This document shows positions 16,992 to 18,531 of a stretch of DNA of 18,531 nt, one piece after another. This DNA is from Cyclostephanos tholiformis (Eukaryota; Bacillariophyta; Thalassiosirophyceae; Thalassiosirales; Thalassiosiraceae): contig JALLPB010000278.1 of NCBI GenBank assembly GCA_036939975.1, forward strand, positions 1 to 18,531. The letters run 5' to 3'. Position 1 is the first letter of the stretch, and each line of letters opens with the position of its first letter. Under the pieces are notes generated by a model, which saw only the letters and a list, made by a program, of their open reading frames with translations, searched no databases and had not been told where the DNA came from. The position numbers and the translations under genes were made by a program.

Positions 16992-17170
16992 GGCTGGTTC
17001 GAATTACACGGAGGTTGGGCACCGTCAAATTGAATTATATACGTGATTACCGATTTCAGTCTCGTATGGTAACCGACTGGCTTGTTCGCCATTGAACCGC
17101 GGCCACCCTATTCTGATGACCTAACGGCCGGCACGCAGAGGGTTTCCCAAAAAGAAAAGAGTAAATGTAT
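16992..17170 (-). promoter_or_regulatory. Upstream region of the U-box gene
   Basis: The first ~130 nt before the ATG are moderately CpG-rich, like the gene, then change abruptly to AT-rich DNA after about 17,160. No TATA box is evident. This is the probable promoter and 5' UTR by position only. Confidence 0.4.
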
Positions 17171-17883
17171 TGTTTTGACTTTTTGATTGTTTTAGAATGA
17201 GGATTGGGAGGCTTTCCCAAGCAAGATTGTGACATAAATAATATTAAAAAGTGGATGAAATATATTTTTTCATTATTTTCAATTAAAAAGGGTTAAGCAA
17301 AATGTTAAATAATTTCCGCCAGTAGAGAGTAACCAGGAATTGGTATGGGAGGGTTTTGGATTTTTCATTTTTGATCTTCCCTAATCACAATTGTGATAGA
17401 ACCGGCAGGGCGGAGCGGGGCGGGGCTCATCTAACTGGTTATTCCGCCGGGTGGTTGAATTCATGGTTTCAGAATGAATTTGTGGTTTGTTTTATGGGGT
17501 CGATCTCAATAAATATCGCAGCTAAGCTATTAAAAATTGATTATGGCGTGTAGCCCATGATGCTGGGGAGCGGGACTTTGCTTCCTGCAGTATGATTGCG
17601 AAAATGCGCAAGTCAGGACCATTCGGCGCATCAGCCATGTATTTTTGCTAGCAAAACATGGACCAACCCACCATGGCGGCCAATGTTGTCCCACAGCTGC
17701 CATGGTCCCCAACTCCCAGCTCTGCCGCATGTGACAACTAGCCATAGTATTTTTCGATAAGACTATGTCATTAAAATTAGGCTTATTGTTAATTATTACA
17801 CTATTACAAGCCAATCGGGCCTGCAGCACAGGTTTCAGTCAACAGTCGTTTGTTATTTTTTTTGTACTATTAGTACTAATACC
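17171..17883. other. Intergenic stretch without a supported gene
   Basis: AT-rich at first, with a perfect 14-nt palindrome ATCACAATTGTGAT at 17,384-17,397, then a short G/C-rich run (GGGCGGAGCGGGGCGGGG near 17,409). Minus-strand (17,829-17,530) and plus-strand (17,765-18,010) open frames exist. The latter has two hydrophobic stretches but runs into the dispersed repeat, and the sister copy does not keep its frame. I see no RNA gene. Confidence 0.5.
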
Positions 17884-18095
17884 ATATGCAGGCTACAGAG
17901 TAATGGGCTACGGAGTCACGCTGTTGGTAACTCCTCCGCAAGCCGTAACAAAAATAATGGCGGGAATGGCCAAACGGCAGAAAAAGAATGGCAGAATGGT
18001 GGAATGGTAGAAATGGCTACATACGTACTATTTATGGTACACGCCGACACCGACACCGACACCGGCAACGACACTTTAATCTTTTAATTTATATG
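17884..18095 (+). repeat. Dispersed GGAATGG-rich repeat, copy B
   Basis: Blocks in order: ATGCAGGCTACAGAG, GCTACGGAGTCACGCTGTTG, ACTCCTCCGCAAGCCG, AACAAAAATAATGGC, the GGAATGGC/AGAATGGT cluster, TATTTATGGTACACGCC, a (GACACC)3 run, and the tail TTTAATCTTTTAAT. Copy C repeats this order about 375 bp downstream, and copy A at 1359 matches from the GGAATGG cluster onward. GGAGT and ACTCC flank a 13-15-nt loop in both complete copies, so a small hairpin is conserved. Confidence 0.85.
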
Positions 18096-18256
18096 AACAC
18101 ATACTGCGAAACAAATGTGTGAACATATCATACATCATATTACTGATTCACGTGCCCCGCAGGCCCTATCGGTATATGTAACATAATAATATGACATCAT
18201 GATACGAATATTGGTAAACTGAGTCTGTGGCGAAGCCCCTATCGGCTTGTATATAT
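18096..18256. other. Spacer between repeat copies B and C
   Basis: AT-rich, with two related strings GCCCTATCGGTATAT (about 18,165) and CCCCTATCGGCTTGTATAT (about 18,236), suggesting that the repeat unit extends leftward from its obvious start. No coding signal. Confidence 0.4.
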
Positions 18257-18481
18257 ACGTATGCAGTCTACAGAGTCACATGCTACGGAGTCACGCTGTT
18301 GATGTAACTCCTCCGCAAGCCGCAACAAAAATAATAGTGGGAGATGGAATGGCAGAATGGCCAGAACGGTTACCTACCTACTTGATTTATGGTACACGCT
18401 GATGCTGCTGCCGCCATCAACAACAAAAATGATGACAATGACAATGACGACAACGACAACGATGATGACAATGACAATGAT

Positions 18482-18531
<50 letters not shown>
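18257..18531 (+). repeat. Dispersed repeat copy C running into a (GATGAC)n tract
   Basis: Starts GTATGCAGTCTACAGAG and follows copy B block by block through GATTTATGGTACACGCTGAT. The microsatellite then expands: mixed GACAAT/GACAAC units from about 18,430, pure GATGAC from about 18,482 to the window end, which cuts it. In the ATGGTACAC frame the tract encodes Asn/Asp and then pure Asp. Confidence 0.85.

Noticed and set aside
16975..17005. tRNA B-box-like GGTTCGAATT
   Set aside because: It overlaps the start of the U-box gene, the last bases differ from the B box, and no A box or cloverleaf can be drawn around it.
17765..18010. Plus-strand ORF with two hydrophobic stretches as a membrane protein
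   Set aside because: Its second half lies in the dispersed repeat, and the other complete copy breaks the frame at the matching place (a TAA follows CTGTTGATG).

Overview
This window reads as nuclear DNA of a eukaryotic alga, most likely a diatom. The evidence is a gene with a GTGAGT-type spliceosomal intron, a J-domain/U-box protein, a Ty3/gypsy element whose pol wording (for example WYHHYLQHPGH, LDLNMGYYTIRL, VYIDDLLIIT) I associate with diatom genomes, and NUMOD3-like repeat remnants. The taxon is inferred from familiarity with these families, not from a search.

Layout. Positions 1-4364 are a gene-poor mosaic: a (CA)n tract, a decayed minus-strand coding region with 17-residue repeats, one copy of a dispersed GGAATGG-rich repeat that ends in an Asp-codon microsatellite, and a possible transposon-like block bounded by oppositely oriented GCAGCAC arrays around a decayed coiled-coil ORF. 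From 4365 to roughly 11,000-11,150 lies an old, dead Ty3/gypsy LTR retrotransposon on the minus strand: 3' LTR on the left, then integrase, RNase H, RT, protease and gag reading right to left, with the 5' LTR on the right. From 11,571 to about 14,170 is a large decayed minus-strand gene of unrecognised family, with internal 116/141-bp repeats. From 14,215 to 14,560 are broken NUMOD3-like repeats on the plus strand.

The one gene that looks intact is on the minus strand from 16,991 down to 14,990 (or 14,733). It encodes an N-terminal J domain with HPD, a long Gly/Arg/Ser-rich linker, a U-box, and, after a 109-nt intron, a domain that resembles the type III secretion chaperone (CesT/Tir chaperone) fold. 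A J protein and an E3 ligase module on one chain suggests a self-contained chaperone-to-ubiquitin triage factor. The right edge (17,884-18,531) holds two more copies of the dispersed repeat; the last runs into a (GATGAC)n tract cut by the window end.

Base composition separates these zones. The U-box gene is rich in CpG (10 in 15,661-15,720), while the retroelement is nearly devoid of it (none in 5,761-6,060). Key catalytic residues of the element have changed by what look like CpG-to-CpA transitions. This fits long-term cytosine methylation and deamination of repeats, with the host gene spared.
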